A stretch of DNA of 64,000 nt from Rhizobium sp. 18055 (GTDB lineage Bacteria > Pseudomonadota > Alphaproteobacteria > Rhizobiales > Rhizobiaceae): the NCBI RefSeq assembly GCF_902706285.1, contig NZ_CACSKD010000009.1:1-64000 (forward strand), written 5' to 3'. Below the pieces are notes generated by a model. The model searched no databases. It was not told the DNA's origin and saw only the letters and a program-made list of their open reading frames with translations. Made by a program: the position numbers and the translations under genes. Every line of letters begins with the position of its first letter. The stretch's first letter is position 1. Below are positions 8,376 through 16,308 of this stretch, in pieces.

Positions 8376-9158
8376 TCAGCGCAGCAATCCCTGGCCGCCG
8401 TCGATCCAGATCGGCGTGCCGGTGATGTGGCGGGCCCGGTTGGTTGCGAGGAACAGGATCGCTTCGGCGACATCGCTGCTGTCGCCAGCCTCACCACCGG
8501 AAATCGGAATCTCTCCTTCCGGCCAGACGACCGGGATCTCGGTTTTGTCTGTGCGCCTGGATGCGGTGTTGTCGCTGATGCTGGTATCGATGGCGCCCGG
8601 GCAGACGGCGTTGACACGAATGCGGTGCCTGCCCAGTTCCAGCGCCAGTTGCTGGACCATCGCCAGTTGGCCGGCCTTGGTTGCCGCATAGGCCGTGGCG
8701 CCCGGCGTCGTGAAGGTGCGGGTGCCGTTGATCGAGGAGACCACGACGATCGAGCCGCCACCGGCCGCCTTCAGATGCGGCACCGTCAGATGCAGGGTGA
8801 GGTAGGTGCCGCGCAGGTTGACGGCCATGGTCTTGTCCCATTCCTCAGGCTGCAAATCATCGATCGGGGCCCAGACGCCGTTGATCCCGGCATTGGCGAC
8901 GACGATGTCGAGACCGCCGAAAGCGGTCACCAGTGCCCCGATAGCCCTGCGCATCGCCGTTTCATCGCTGGTGTCTGCCGTCAGCGCGATGGCTTCACCA
9001 CCGGCTGCGGCAATCTCGTCGCGGGTCTTTGAGACCTCGCTTTCGGTGCGGCTGAGCACGGCGACTTTCGCACCCTCTGACGCGAGAGCCAGCGCTGTTG
9101 CCTTGCCGATGCCGGAACCGGCGCCGGTGACCAATGCGATTTTGCCGTCCAGTTCCAT
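8376..9158 (-). CDS. SDR family oxidoreductase
   Basis: Classical short-chain dehydrogenase of 260 residues. The Rossmann motif TGAGSGIG is at 11-18, NAG near 89-91, and the catalytic Tyr157-x3-Lys161 pair in YAATK; the C terminus ends with WIDGGQGLLR. The loop SR after beta-2 suggests NADP rather than NAD, which is inference. The reading frame stays open upstream to 9494, but the ATG at 9158 has AAAGGAG close by and begins at the conserved MELDGKIALVTG, so the upstream part is not counted. It ends one base after the cyclase stop on the opposite strand. Substrate unknown. Confidence 0.9.
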   Translation of the reverse strand: MELDGKIALVTGAGSGIGKATALALASEGAKVAVLSRTESEVSKTRDEIAAAGGEAIALTADTSDETAMRRAIGALVTAFGGLDIVVANAGINGVWAPIDDLQPEEWDKTMAVNLRGTYLTLHLTVPHLKAAGGGSIVVVSSINGTRTFTTPGATAYAATKAGQLAMVQQLALELGRHRIRVNAVCPGAIDTSISDNTASRRTDKTEIPVVWPEGEIPISGGEAGDSSDVAEAILFLATNRARHITGTPIWIDGGQGLLR

Positions 9159-9189
9159 GACCTCATCTCCTTTGCGCGCGTCAACAGGG

Positions 9190-9732
9190 CAATGGGCGAA
9201 CAGGGTCTTGGTTCCGATCAAATTACTCCACGACATCCGTCCCGCGGGTCGGCGGCGCGCCGATGTCGCCTTCGGTTCCGGGGCCGTGTGGCTGCGCGGG
9301 GTTGTGCGAATGCGTCGATCGATCGGCGGTCGTCGGTCGTCGGTCGTCGGGCCGACATGGCCGTTCGGGCCGTAGAAGGCAAGGTGCAGGCCCCAATAGC
9401 CCGACACGAAGAGTGTCAACGCGCCGACAAGGCCGACGAAGGCGTCGCGCGGTAGGCCGAAGGGCTTTTCGACCACCAGCGGATAGAGACCCATTCGGGA
9501 TAGGCAAACTTATCGAGGCTCGACCACATCAAGGCGATGGCGAGGCCCCTCTATCGATGTTGCCGCAAAAGAAAAGAGGGGCTGCGACCGTTCTCGTCTT
9601 CCTCACTTGTCAGAACCGGCCCATCAGTTTTAGAGGCTGCGATCGCCATGGCCCCGGACCGGGTTGCGCCAGCGATGCCCCGTGCCGGCGCGTTCGATGA
9701 CGTAGGCTTCTGCGAAGACGATCAAATTTTAC
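9190..9732 (-). pseudogene. Broken coding fragments, decayed membrane protein gene(s)
   Basis: On the minus strand several protein-like fragments lie in different frames. From 9725 to 9630 is a 31-codon fragment (IVFAEAYVIERAGTGHRW, ending in TAA). From about 9550 to 9491 is RGLAIALMWSSLDKFAYPEW, directly preceded by TAG. After a shift of frame at about 9488 comes YPLVVEKPFGLPRDAF and a hydrophobic helix down to about 9360, where a 7-base tandem repeat breaks the frame again. The composition is that of a small membrane protein, loosely DoxX-like, but I do not recognise the family. Between 9733 and 9857 nothing further was seen. Confidence 0.4.
9327..9350 (+). repeat. 7-base tandem repeat (CGGTCGT, three copies plus CGG)
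   Basis: Three exact head-to-tail copies of CGGTCGT followed by CGG lie inside the decayed coding stretch upstream of the SDR gene. Units of seven bases change frame with each copy gained or lost, so slippage here could have damaged the reading frame. Confidence 0.8.
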
Positions 9733-9857
9733 AAGACTGTCGCCTTCCTGATCTAGAGGATTATATCCAGGGATGGAGGGGTGGATTGCGCCTCTTGACC
9801 GAACGGCGTGGCAGGCTTGCCGCGCATCGAAGATCATCAACCCAACAGGAGAACGGC

Positions 9858-10289
9858 ATGCAGATCAATCGCACAGGTTCCGCACAGTGGTCGGGCGGCA
9901 TCAAGGATGGCAAGGGCCAGATCTCGACGCAAAGCGGCGCGCTCAAATCCTACCCCTACGGCTTTGCCAGCCGCTTCGAAGGACTTCCGGGCACCAATCC
10001 CGAAGAGCTGATCGGCGCCGCCCATGCCGGCTGCTTCACCATGGCGCTGTCGCTCATTCTCGGCGAGGCAGGCTTTACCGCCACCAGCATGGAGACCACG
10101 GCGAAGGTGACGCTTGAAAGCGTCGAGGGCGGCTTTGCGATCAGCGCCATCCTGCTGACGCTGCGCGGCAGCATTCCCGATTGCGACGAGAAAACCTTCA
10201 TCGAGCTGGCGGGCAAGGCCAAGGCCGGTTGCCCGGTTTCCAAGGCGCTTGCCGCCGTTCCGATCACGCTCGACGCCCAGCTCGTCTGA
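9858..10289 (+). CDS. OsmC/Ohr family peroxiredoxin
   Basis: A 143-residue OsmC-type thiol peroxidase that would reduce organic hydroperoxides or peroxides in the cytoplasm. The two redox Cys lie in HAGCFTMAL (about 58) and KAGCPVSKAL (about 126), the spacing usual for the family. The ATG at 9858 has AGGAG seven bases upstream. Longer in-frame extension to 9537 runs through the region of decayed fragments and is rejected. It is followed by a strong hairpin terminator. No OhrR-type regulator is adjacent, so osmotic or general stress control seems more likely than peroxide-specific control. Confidence 0.92.
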   Translation: MQINRTGSAQWSGGIKDGKGQISTQSGALKSYPYGFASRFEGLPGTNPEELIGAAHAGCFTMALSLILGEAGFTATSMETTAKVTLESVEGGFAISAILLTLRGSIPDCDEKTFIELAGKAKAGCPVSKALAAVPITLDAQLV

Positions 10290-10312
10290 TCGATCGCTGG
10301 TTGCATGATTTG

Positions 10313-10350
10313 ATGCCGCGGCCTAGGTGCCGCGGCATTTCCGTTTTTAC
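10313..10350 (+). terminator. Terminator after the OsmC gene
   Basis: Perfect 9-base stem ATGCCGCGG / CCGCGGCAT with an 8-base loop, followed by TTCCGTTTTT, starting 24 bases after the stop codon. Confidence 0.8.
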
Positions 10351-10483
10351 AGTAATTTCAGATTTCGCTTTCTTTTCGCGAGATTGCGCTGCAGCATCCC
10401 GGCTGCAGGTCCTGTCTTTCGTCCTGCTTTTATCCCGTATTCATGCTCATTTTTTTAACCTGCCTTATCGAGGGAGTTAAACC

Positions 10484-10972
10484 ATGTCGGGAATAGCAGC
10501 TCTTACCCTGTTTCATGTCATTATCAGCCTGATCGCCATTGTTGCCGGCGTCGTGCTTGCCCGTGGATTTATCGGCGGACAGCGCAATGACCGGTGGACG
10601 TCGATCTTCATGCTGACGACGGCGGTGACCGTGCTTACCGGGTTCGTCTTCCCCTATCACGGCTTTACGCCGGGGATCGGGGTCGGCATCGTCTGCGTGC
10701 TTGTGTTCATACCAACGTACTTGGCCCGCTATCGCTTTCAGATGGCCGGTATCTGGCGTCCCGTCTTCATCGTCGGTGCGCTGGCGCTGTTCTATTTCAA
10801 CTGTCTTGTCTTCGTGGTGCAGTCGTTCCAGAAAATTCCGCCTCTGAATGCACTGGCGCCAACCGGTGCCGAGCCGGTCGTCGGCATCGTTCAGGCGATT
10901 GTCTTCGTTGCGTTTCTGATCGTCGGCTTTTTCAGCGTCCGGCGGTTCCGGCCGATGGTGGCGGGTTTCTGA
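10484..10972 (+). CDS. Hypothetical four-helix membrane protein
   Basis: A 162-residue integral membrane protein with four predicted helices (about 4-26, 39-60, 63-82 and 93-113) and a fifth hydrophobic stretch near the C terminus (135-154), so four or five spans. It has a charged RFRPMVAGF tail and no catalytic motif I recognise. GAGGGAG lies just upstream of the ATG. It stands between the OsmC gene and the TetR/RND efflux unit on the same strand; the inverted repeat downstream lies after its stop, so there is no evidence that it belongs to the efflux operon. Confidence 0.75.
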   Translation: MSGIAALTLFHVIISLIAIVAGVVLARGFIGGQRNDRWTSIFMLTTAVTVLTGFVFPYHGFTPGIGVGIVCVLVFIPTYLARYRFQMAGIWRPVFIVGALALFYFNCLVFVVQSFQKIPPLNALAPTGAEPVVGIVQAIVFVAFLIVGFFSVRRFRPMVAGF

Positions 10973-11018
10973 GCATTCCTGCCGCGGTGCACAGATTGAC
11001 TTCAGGTGCCTGATGTTT

Positions 11019-11052
11019 TACGACTGACGAAATTCAAAAATCGTCAGTCGTA
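11019..11052. promoter_or_regulatory. Perfect 12-bp inverted repeat, probable TetR operator
   Basis: TACGACTGACGA and TCGTCAGTCGTA are exact reverse complements separated by 10 A/T-rich bases, 19 bases before the tetR start. A possible promoter, TTGACT at 10996-11001 with 17-base spacing, would place its -10 (TACGAC) on the left arm. That is the usual layout for autorepression by the adjacent TetR protein, with the RND genes under the same control. Confidence 0.75.
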
Positions 11053-11071
11053 ATTCAGGTCGATAAAACTC

Positions 11072-11680
11072 ATGAACGACATCGCCGAAAATGCCCTTGA
11101 AGCCACGCGACAGGAGAATGTGACCCGCATTCTCGACGCCGCCGAGCGGCTGTTTCGCCACTACGGTTATTCGAAGACGACCGTTGCCGACATTGCCCGC
11201 GACCTCGGCATGTCGCCGGCCAACGTCTACCGTTTCTTTTCCTCCAAGATCGAGATCCACCAGGCGATCTGCGACCGGATGCTGACGGCCAGCTATCAGC
11301 AGGCCTATGATACCTGCCATCTGCCGATCAGCGCTGCAGAGCGGCTCAGCCTTTTCGTGCGCGAGCAGTACAAGATGACGGTCGAGACCATGCTGGACCA
11401 GGAGAAGGTGCACGAGATGGTCGTCGTTGCCATCGAGCGCGATTGGCACGTCATCGAAAAACACGTCGATTGCATTCACGATCTGCTGGCAGAGGTCATC
11501 CGCGAGGGCATCGCTGCCGGCGAATTCTTCGACCAGGACCCGGCTGCCGCATCGCGCTGCTTCGGCGCTGCGACCGTGACGCTCTGCCACCCGATCATGG
11601 TGGCCCAATGCCTTGCCAAGACCAACCGCGCGACGGTGGACGAACTGATCGATTTCTCGATCAGGGCACTGAAGAAATAA
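11072..11680 (+). CDS. TetR/AcrR family regulator of the RND pump
   Basis: A 202-residue repressor. The TetR helix-turn-helix occupies about 16-62 (AERLFRHYGYSKTTVADIARDLGMSPANVYRFF), and the rest is a helical ligand-binding domain. It heads a co-directional cluster with the adaptor and pump genes, and a perfect inverted repeat lies just upstream of its start. The expected role is to repress itself and the efflux genes until an inducing compound binds. The inducer is unknown. Confidence 0.9.
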   Translation: MNDIAENALEATRQENVTRILDAAERLFRHYGYSKTTVADIARDLGMSPANVYRFFSSKIEIHQAICDRMLTASYQQAYDTCHLPISAAERLSLFVREQYKMTVETMLDQEKVHEMVVVAIERDWHVIEKHVDCIHDLLAEVIREGIAAGEFFDQDPAAASRCFGAATVTLCHPIMVAQCLAKTNRATVDELIDFSIRALKK

Positions 11681-11736
11681 CCCGACGGCCGTTCCGTCGT
11701 ACCCATCACCACACAAACATACCGGGAGTGCGAAAG

Positions 11737-12873
11737 ATGATTTCGCTGAAGACAGTCAAGTTGCCGTCCGTTGTCACTTTTGCGCTGCTTGGCGCGGTTT
11801 CGCTCGCCGTTTCCGGCTGCAGCGATGAGAAGAAGGCCGAGACAAAAGAGATTTTGCGGCCGGTGAAGGTGGTGGAAATCGCCAAGGCGGGCGATACCCG
11901 TTCGCTGAATTATTCCGGTGCCGTCAAGGCCCGGGTCGAGACCAACCTCGGCTTCCGGGTTGCCGGCAAGATCACCGAGCGGCGCGTCAATATCGGCGAC
12001 CGGGTGCATCCCGGCGATCTGATCGCCCGCATCGATGCCACCGATTACGAGCTGGCGACGAAGACCGCCGAGGCCAATCTGGCCGCTGCCGAAAAGGGTG
12101 TCGGCACCGCCGATCTGGCCAACAAGCGCGCCCAGCAGTTGTTCGACAAGAGCGTCACGGCCAAATCGCAGATGGAGCAGGCGTCGCTGAGCTACGATCA
12201 GGCGGTGTCCACCCGCGACGCGGCTGCGTCCTCGCTCGACCAGGCGAAGAACCAGGTGAGCTACGCAGACCTGAAGACGGACCAGAGCGGCATCGTCACC
12301 GCCATCAGCGCCGATGCCGGCACGGTCGTTGCCGCCGGTACGCCGGTTGCAACGGTTGCGCTCGACGGCGAGAAGGAAGTGCTGATTGCGGTGCCGGAAA
12401 ACGACATCGCCGAATTCAAGCCGGGCAAGACGGTCAAGGCCAGCTTCTGGTCCTCAGCCAAGCTGGTGCTCGACGGCAAGGTGCGCGAAGTGTCCGGCAG
12501 TGCCGATGCGCAGTCGCGCACCTTTGCGGTTCGCGTCAGCCTGCCGAACGACGACCGGGTGCTGCTCGGCATGACGGCGACCATCGAGGCCGATGTCAGC
12601 AATGCCAATACCCATGTCGCCATTCCGCTGGCAGCGCTGGCCGAGAAGGATGGCAAGAAGATCGTCTGGGTTGTCGATCGCGATGCCGCCACGGTGCATG
12701 CGCGCGACATCACGGTCGTCGATTTCACCGGTGATGGCGTCAATGTTTCCGACGGTCTGAAGACCGGGGATCTCGTCGTTGCCGCGGGCACGCAGTTCAT
12801 GACCGAAAATCTCAAGGTCAAGCTGCCGGGCCAGCAGTCGGCATCCGCCGAAACCGGCGACGTCGTTCGCTAA
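11737..12873 (+). CDS. RND efflux periplasmic adaptor (membrane fusion protein)
   Basis: A 378-residue MFP/HlyD-type lipoprotein. The signal peptide ends in a lipobox VSGC (about residue 28), so it is anchored in the inner membrane. A biotinyl-lipoyl-like half (VETNLGFRVAGKI) is followed by a helical hairpin (about 110-185), the second lipoyl half, a beta barrel and a membrane-proximal domain. It bridges the pump to an outer-membrane channel, not encoded nearby. The ATG at 11737 has GGGAG upstream; the open frame upstream overlaps tetR and is not used. The pump starts 24 bases after its stop. Confidence 0.92.
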   Translation: MISLKTVKLPSVVTFALLGAVSLAVSGCSDEKKAETKEILRPVKVVEIAKAGDTRSLNYSGAVKARVETNLGFRVAGKITERRVNIGDRVHPGDLIARIDATDYELATKTAEANLAAAEKGVGTADLANKRAQQLFDKSVTAKSQMEQASLSYDQAVSTRDAAASSLDQAKNQVSYADLKTDQSGIVTAISADAGTVVAAGTPVATVALDGEKEVLIAVPENDIAEFKPGKTVKASFWSSAKLVLDGKVREVSGSADAQSRTFAVRVSLPNDDRVLLGMTATIEADVSNANTHVAIPLAALAEKDGKKIVWVVDRDAATVHARDITVVDFTGDGVNVSDGLKTGDLVVAAGTQFMTENLKVKLPGQQSASAETGDVVR

Positions 12874-12897
12874 GCGGCCAGGAGAGGGAACGGGACA

Positions 12898-15800
12898 ATG
12901 GACAATTCCAACACCGAGAAGAAGCCCTTCAACCTGTCGCGCTGGGCGATCGGCCATCCGAGCATCGCGCGCTTCCTGTTCGGGCTGATCCTGATCACCG
13001 GCGTGCTCGGGCTGACGCGCATGGGCCAGAAGGAAGATCCTGATTTCACCTTCCGCGTCATGGTGGTGCAGGCCGTATGGCCGGGCTCCTCGATCCAGGA
13101 GATGCAGGACCAGGTGGTCAACAAGATCGAACGCAAGCTGCAGGAAACCCCACATATAGACTGGGTGAAGTCCTACACGCGCGCCGGCTCGGCCGTCATC
13201 ACCCTGCAGATCAAGGGCGATACCAATGCAGCACAGGTCGCGGATGCCTTTTACCAGGTACGCAAGAAGGTCGGCGATATCTCGGGCGACCTGCCATCCG
13301 GTTTGCTCGGCCCCTATTTCAACGACGAATTCGGCGATACCTTCATCACGCTGCAATCGATCAGCGGCGATGGCTACAGCTATCCGGAACTCAAGAAATT
13401 CGCCATCCAGGCGCGCGACATGCTGCTGACGACACCCGGTGTCGAAAAGGCCGTGATCATCGGCGACCAGCCGGAGAAGATCTATATCGACGTGTCCTCG
13501 CAGGCGCTGGCCGAGCGCGGGTTGACCATTCTCGACCTGCAGAACGCCATCAAGGGCCAGAACAATGTCGATGCGTCTGGTTCCGTGGACACCGGCACGC
13601 GCTCGGTGCGGATTGCCGTCGAAGGCGACGTGACCAAGGCTGCCGATATCCGCGAGCTCAGGCTGAAAGCCGGCAATCAGGTGACCCGTCTCGGCGATAT
13701 CGCCACCGTCTATTCCGGTCTCGAAGACCCTTACCAGCGCAAGTACCGCTTCAACGGCCACGAGAGCGTCCAGGTCGGCGTCGTCATGGCCAAGGGCTTC
13801 AAGGTCACCGACGTCGGCAAGGATGTCGAGGCGACCTACAGGCGCTTCGAAGAGGCTCTGCCCTACGGTGTTTCCGTCGACCAGATCTCCAACCAGCCTG
13901 ACGTCGTGACCGATGCCGTCAGCGAGTTCATGCATGCACTCGGCGAAGCGCTTGTCATCGTGCTGATCGTCTCGTTCCTGTCGATCGGCTGGCGTTCGGG
14001 CCTGGTGATCGCCATCGCCATTCCGCTGGTGCTGGCTGCGACCTTTGCGATCATGTACGAGCTCGGCATCGACCTGCAGCGCATTTCGCTCGGCGCGCTG
14101 ATCATTGCGCTCGGGCTGCTCGTCGATGACGCGATGATCGTCGTCGAACTGATGGAGCGGAAGCTCGAAGAGGGGCTGGTGAAGATCGAGGCGGCAAGTT
14201 TCGCCTATTCCTCCACCGCCTTCCCGATGCTGACGGGTACGCTGATCACGACCGCCGGCTTCATTCCGGTCGGCTTTGCCGCCTCCACTGCCGGGGAATA
14301 CGTCCGCACACTGTTCTACGTCGTCGGCATCGCGCTCGTCGTCTCGTGGTTCGTGGCTGTCTATTTCACGCCCTGGCTCGGCTACATGATCCTGAAGCAG
14401 CGCCATCATGCCGGCGGCGATCATCACGATGCCTTCGACACCAGCTTCTACCGCCGTCTTCGGGCGACGGTCGGCTGGGCCGTGCGGCACCGGATCATCG
14501 TGGTGGCCATGACGCTCGTGAGCTTTGCGACCAGCCTCTGGGCGTTCCAGTTCATCCCGCAGAACTTCTTCCCGCAGTCGTCGCGCCCTGAAATCCTCGT
14601 CGATCTGTGGCTGCCCGAGGGCACCAGCATCAAGGAAGTCGAGACCCAGGCGAAGGCGCTCGAAGCCAAGATCATGGACGACAAGGACAAGCAGTTCGTC
14701 GCCACCTATATCGGCGAGGGCGCACCGCGCTTCTTCCTGCCGCTCGACCAGCAGCTGCCCAATCCGAACTTCGCGCAGCTTCTCGTCATGGCCAATGACG
14801 AACCGGCCCGCGAACGGATGATCATCAAGCTGCGCGCCATTCTCGCCGAAGACTTCCCCGACATCCGCGGCAAGGTCGATCGCCTGTTCCTCGGCCCGCC
14901 GACCGGCTGGCCGGTGCAGATGCGCATCATGGGGCCTGATCGCCAGGAAGTCCGCAAGATCGCCGACGAGGTGAAGGCGAAGTTCCAGGCCAATCCGCTG
15001 CTCGGCGCCATCCACGACGATTGGCTGGAGCAGGTGCCTGAAATGAAGCTGGTGATCGACCAGGACCGTGCGCGTGCGCTCGGCGTCACCTCGCAGCGCG
15101 TCCGCCAGATGCTGCAGACCGCCATGTCCGGCGCGCCGCTCGACGATTTCCGCGATGGCGAGGAGACGGTGTCGATCGTCGCCCGCGAACCGGAGGCCAA
15201 TCGTTCGCTGCTGTCTGCAGTCAATTCGGTCTACGTGCCGACCGATTTCGGCGGCTTCGTGCCGGTCTCGCAGATCGCCAAGGTCGTGCCGGTGCTCGAG
15301 CAGGGCATCGAATGGCGGCGCAACCGCCTGCCAACAATCAGCGTGCGGGCAACCCTGCCTGACGGTGTGCAGTCGAATGACGTGGTGATGAAGATGTATG
15401 CCGATCTGCAGCCGCTGCGCGACAGCCTGCCGGCCGGCTACAAGGTGGAGATCCAGGGCGGTGCCGAGGATTCGGCCGAAAGCCAGGCCTCGATCGCTGC
15501 CAAGGCGCCGGTCATGCTTGTGATAATCGTGCTGCTTCTGATGGCGCAGCTGCAGCACTTCGGCAAGGCGATGCTGGTGCTGGCCACCGGCCCGCTCGGC
15601 ATCATCGGGGCGTCGGCAGCACTGTTGATCTCCGGCGCGCCCTTCGGCTTCGTCGCCATCCTCGGGGTCATCGCCCTGCTCGGCATCATCATCCGCAACT
15701 CGATCATCCTGATCGACCAGATCGACCAGGACATCAAGGCGGGGATGCACCGGCAGGAAGCGATCGTCGGTGCCGCCGTGCGGCGTTTCCGGCCGATCAT

Positions 15801-16050
15801 GCTGACCGCGCTGACGGCGGTTCTGGCGCTGATCCCGATCTCGCGCGGTGTGTTCTGGGGTCCGCTCGCCTATGCAATGATGGGCGGTATCCTGGTGGCG
15901 ACGGTGCTGACCATCCTGGTGCTGCCGGCTGCCTACGCGCTGTTCTTCGGCAAGGAGCCGAAGGCGAAGGAGGGCGACAAGGATGCCGCTTCCAACAGCA
16001 ATGACGAGGTGAGGGATCACCGGGAGCCGCCTGTCATGGCGGCAGAGTAA
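12898..16050 (+). CDS. RND multidrug efflux permease (AcrB/MdtBC-like)
   Basis: Inner-membrane proton-driven pump of 1050 residues, the usual RND length, with twelve spans and two large periplasmic loops. The proton-relay acidic pair is Asp410-Asp411 in GLLVDDAMIVVELMERK in helix 4, and the C-terminal counterpart GIIIRNSIILIDQID is in helix 10. The N terminus (WAIGHPSIARFLFGLI) resembles the AcrB/D/F relatives in which the adaptor is a lipoprotein. GAGAGGGAACGG lies upstream of the ATG. The substrate range cannot be read from sequence. A long open frame on the opposite strand is a composition artefact. Confidence 0.95.
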   Translation: MDNSNTEKKPFNLSRWAIGHPSIARFLFGLILITGVLGLTRMGQKEDPDFTFRVMVVQAVWPGSSIQEMQDQVVNKIERKLQETPHIDWVKSYTRAGSAVITLQIKGDTNAAQVADAFYQVRKKVGDISGDLPSGLLGPYFNDEFGDTFITLQSISGDGYSYPELKKFAIQARDMLLTTPGVEKAVIIGDQPEKIYIDVSSQALAERGLTILDLQNAIKGQNNVDASGSVDTGTRSVRIAVEGDVTKAADIRELRLKAGNQVTRLGDIATVYSGLEDPYQRKYRFNGHESVQVGVVMAKGFKVTDVGKDVEATYRRFEEALPYGVSVDQISNQPDVVTDAVSEFMHALGEALVIVLIVSFLSIGWRSGLVIAIAIPLVLAATFAIMYELGIDLQRISLGALIIALGLLVDDAMIVVELMERKLEEGLVKIEAASFAYSSTAFPMLTGTLITTAGFIPVGFAASTAGEYVRTLFYVVGIALVVSWFVAVYFTPWLGYMILKQRHHAGGDHHDAFDTSFYRRLRATVGWAVRHRIIVVAMTLVSFATSLWAFQFIPQNFFPQSSRPEILVDLWLPEGTSIKEVETQAKALEAKIMDDKDKQFVATYIGEGAPRFFLPLDQQLPNPNFAQLLVMANDEPARERMIIKLRAILAEDFPDIRGKVDRLFLGPPTGWPVQMRIMGPDRQEVRKIADEVKAKFQANPLLGAIHDDWLEQVPEMKLVIDQDRARALGVTSQRVRQMLQTAMSGAPLDDFRDGEETVSIVAREPEANRSLLSAVNSVYVPTDFGGFVPVSQIAKVVPVLEQGIEWRRNRLPTISVRATLPDGVQSNDVVMKMYADLQPLRDSLPAGYKVEIQGGAEDSAESQASIAAKAPVMLVIIVLLLMAQLQHFGKAMLVLATGPLGIIGASAALLISGAPFGFVAILGVIALLGIIIRNSIILIDQIDQDIKAGMHRQEAIVGAAVRRFRPIMLTALTAVLALIPISRGVFWGPLAYAMMGGILVATVLTILVLPAAYALFFGKEPKAKEGDKDAASNSNDEVRDHREPPVMAAE

Positions 16051-16053
16051 AGC

Positions 16054-16084
16054 AAATGGCGCGGTGAAAACCGCGCCATTTTTG
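16054..16084 (+). terminator. Terminator after the RND pump gene
   Basis: Near-perfect stem AAATGGCGCGG / CCGCGCCATTTT with loop TGAAAA, ending in a short T run. It starts four bases after the stop codon and closes the tetR-adaptor-pump unit. Confidence 0.85.
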
Positions 16085-16140
16085 TGTGTGGGAACATGTG
16101 TGGGACCATGGGCTCGGGTTGCGTGTATGGCGCCCCGTCA

Positions 16141-16268
16141 TCCGGTTGCCGCCACCTTCTCCCCGAGGGGAGAAGAGACCTGCGGGAGCGCTTCGCCCAA
16201 TTTCAACGTTTGAAATGGAGGGGCATGGCCAACCCGGAAATCCCCCTCTCCCCTCGGGGAGAGGGTTA
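16141..16268. repeat. Palindromic mosaic intergenic element
   Basis: Three inverted repeats in a row: 16156-16175 (CTTCTCCCC-GA-GGGGAGAAG), 16201-16215 (TTTCAA-CGT-TTGAAA) and 16244-16265 (CCCTCTCCCC-TC-GGGGAGAGGG). The CTTCTCCCC palindrome recurs at 46719-46738. Such GC-rich palindromic blocks are typical of mosaic repeats (RIME/ABC-type) in rhizobial intergenic regions. Confidence 0.75.
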
Positions 16269-16308
16269 GGGGGCTGTTGGCTCAGGCGTATGTCAATGAC
16301 GTCGCTGG

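Noticed and set aside
9159..9494. N-terminal extension of the SDR at 8376
   Set aside because: The frame is open, but the ATG at 9158 has a good ribosome-binding site and starts at the conserved SDR N terminus; the extension includes a decayed membrane fragment and a 7-base repeat.
12454..16020. Very long open frame antisense to the RND pump gene
   Set aside because: It mirrors the pump gene codon by codon, is rich in His, Arg, Asp and Gln runs typical of antisense G+C-rich coding DNA, and has no recognisable domain or ribosome-binding site.
16141..16268. Palindromic repeats as a CRISPR array or insertion-sequence ends
   Set aside because: There is no regular repeat-spacer pattern, no transposase frame and no target duplication; dispersed intergenic elements fit better.
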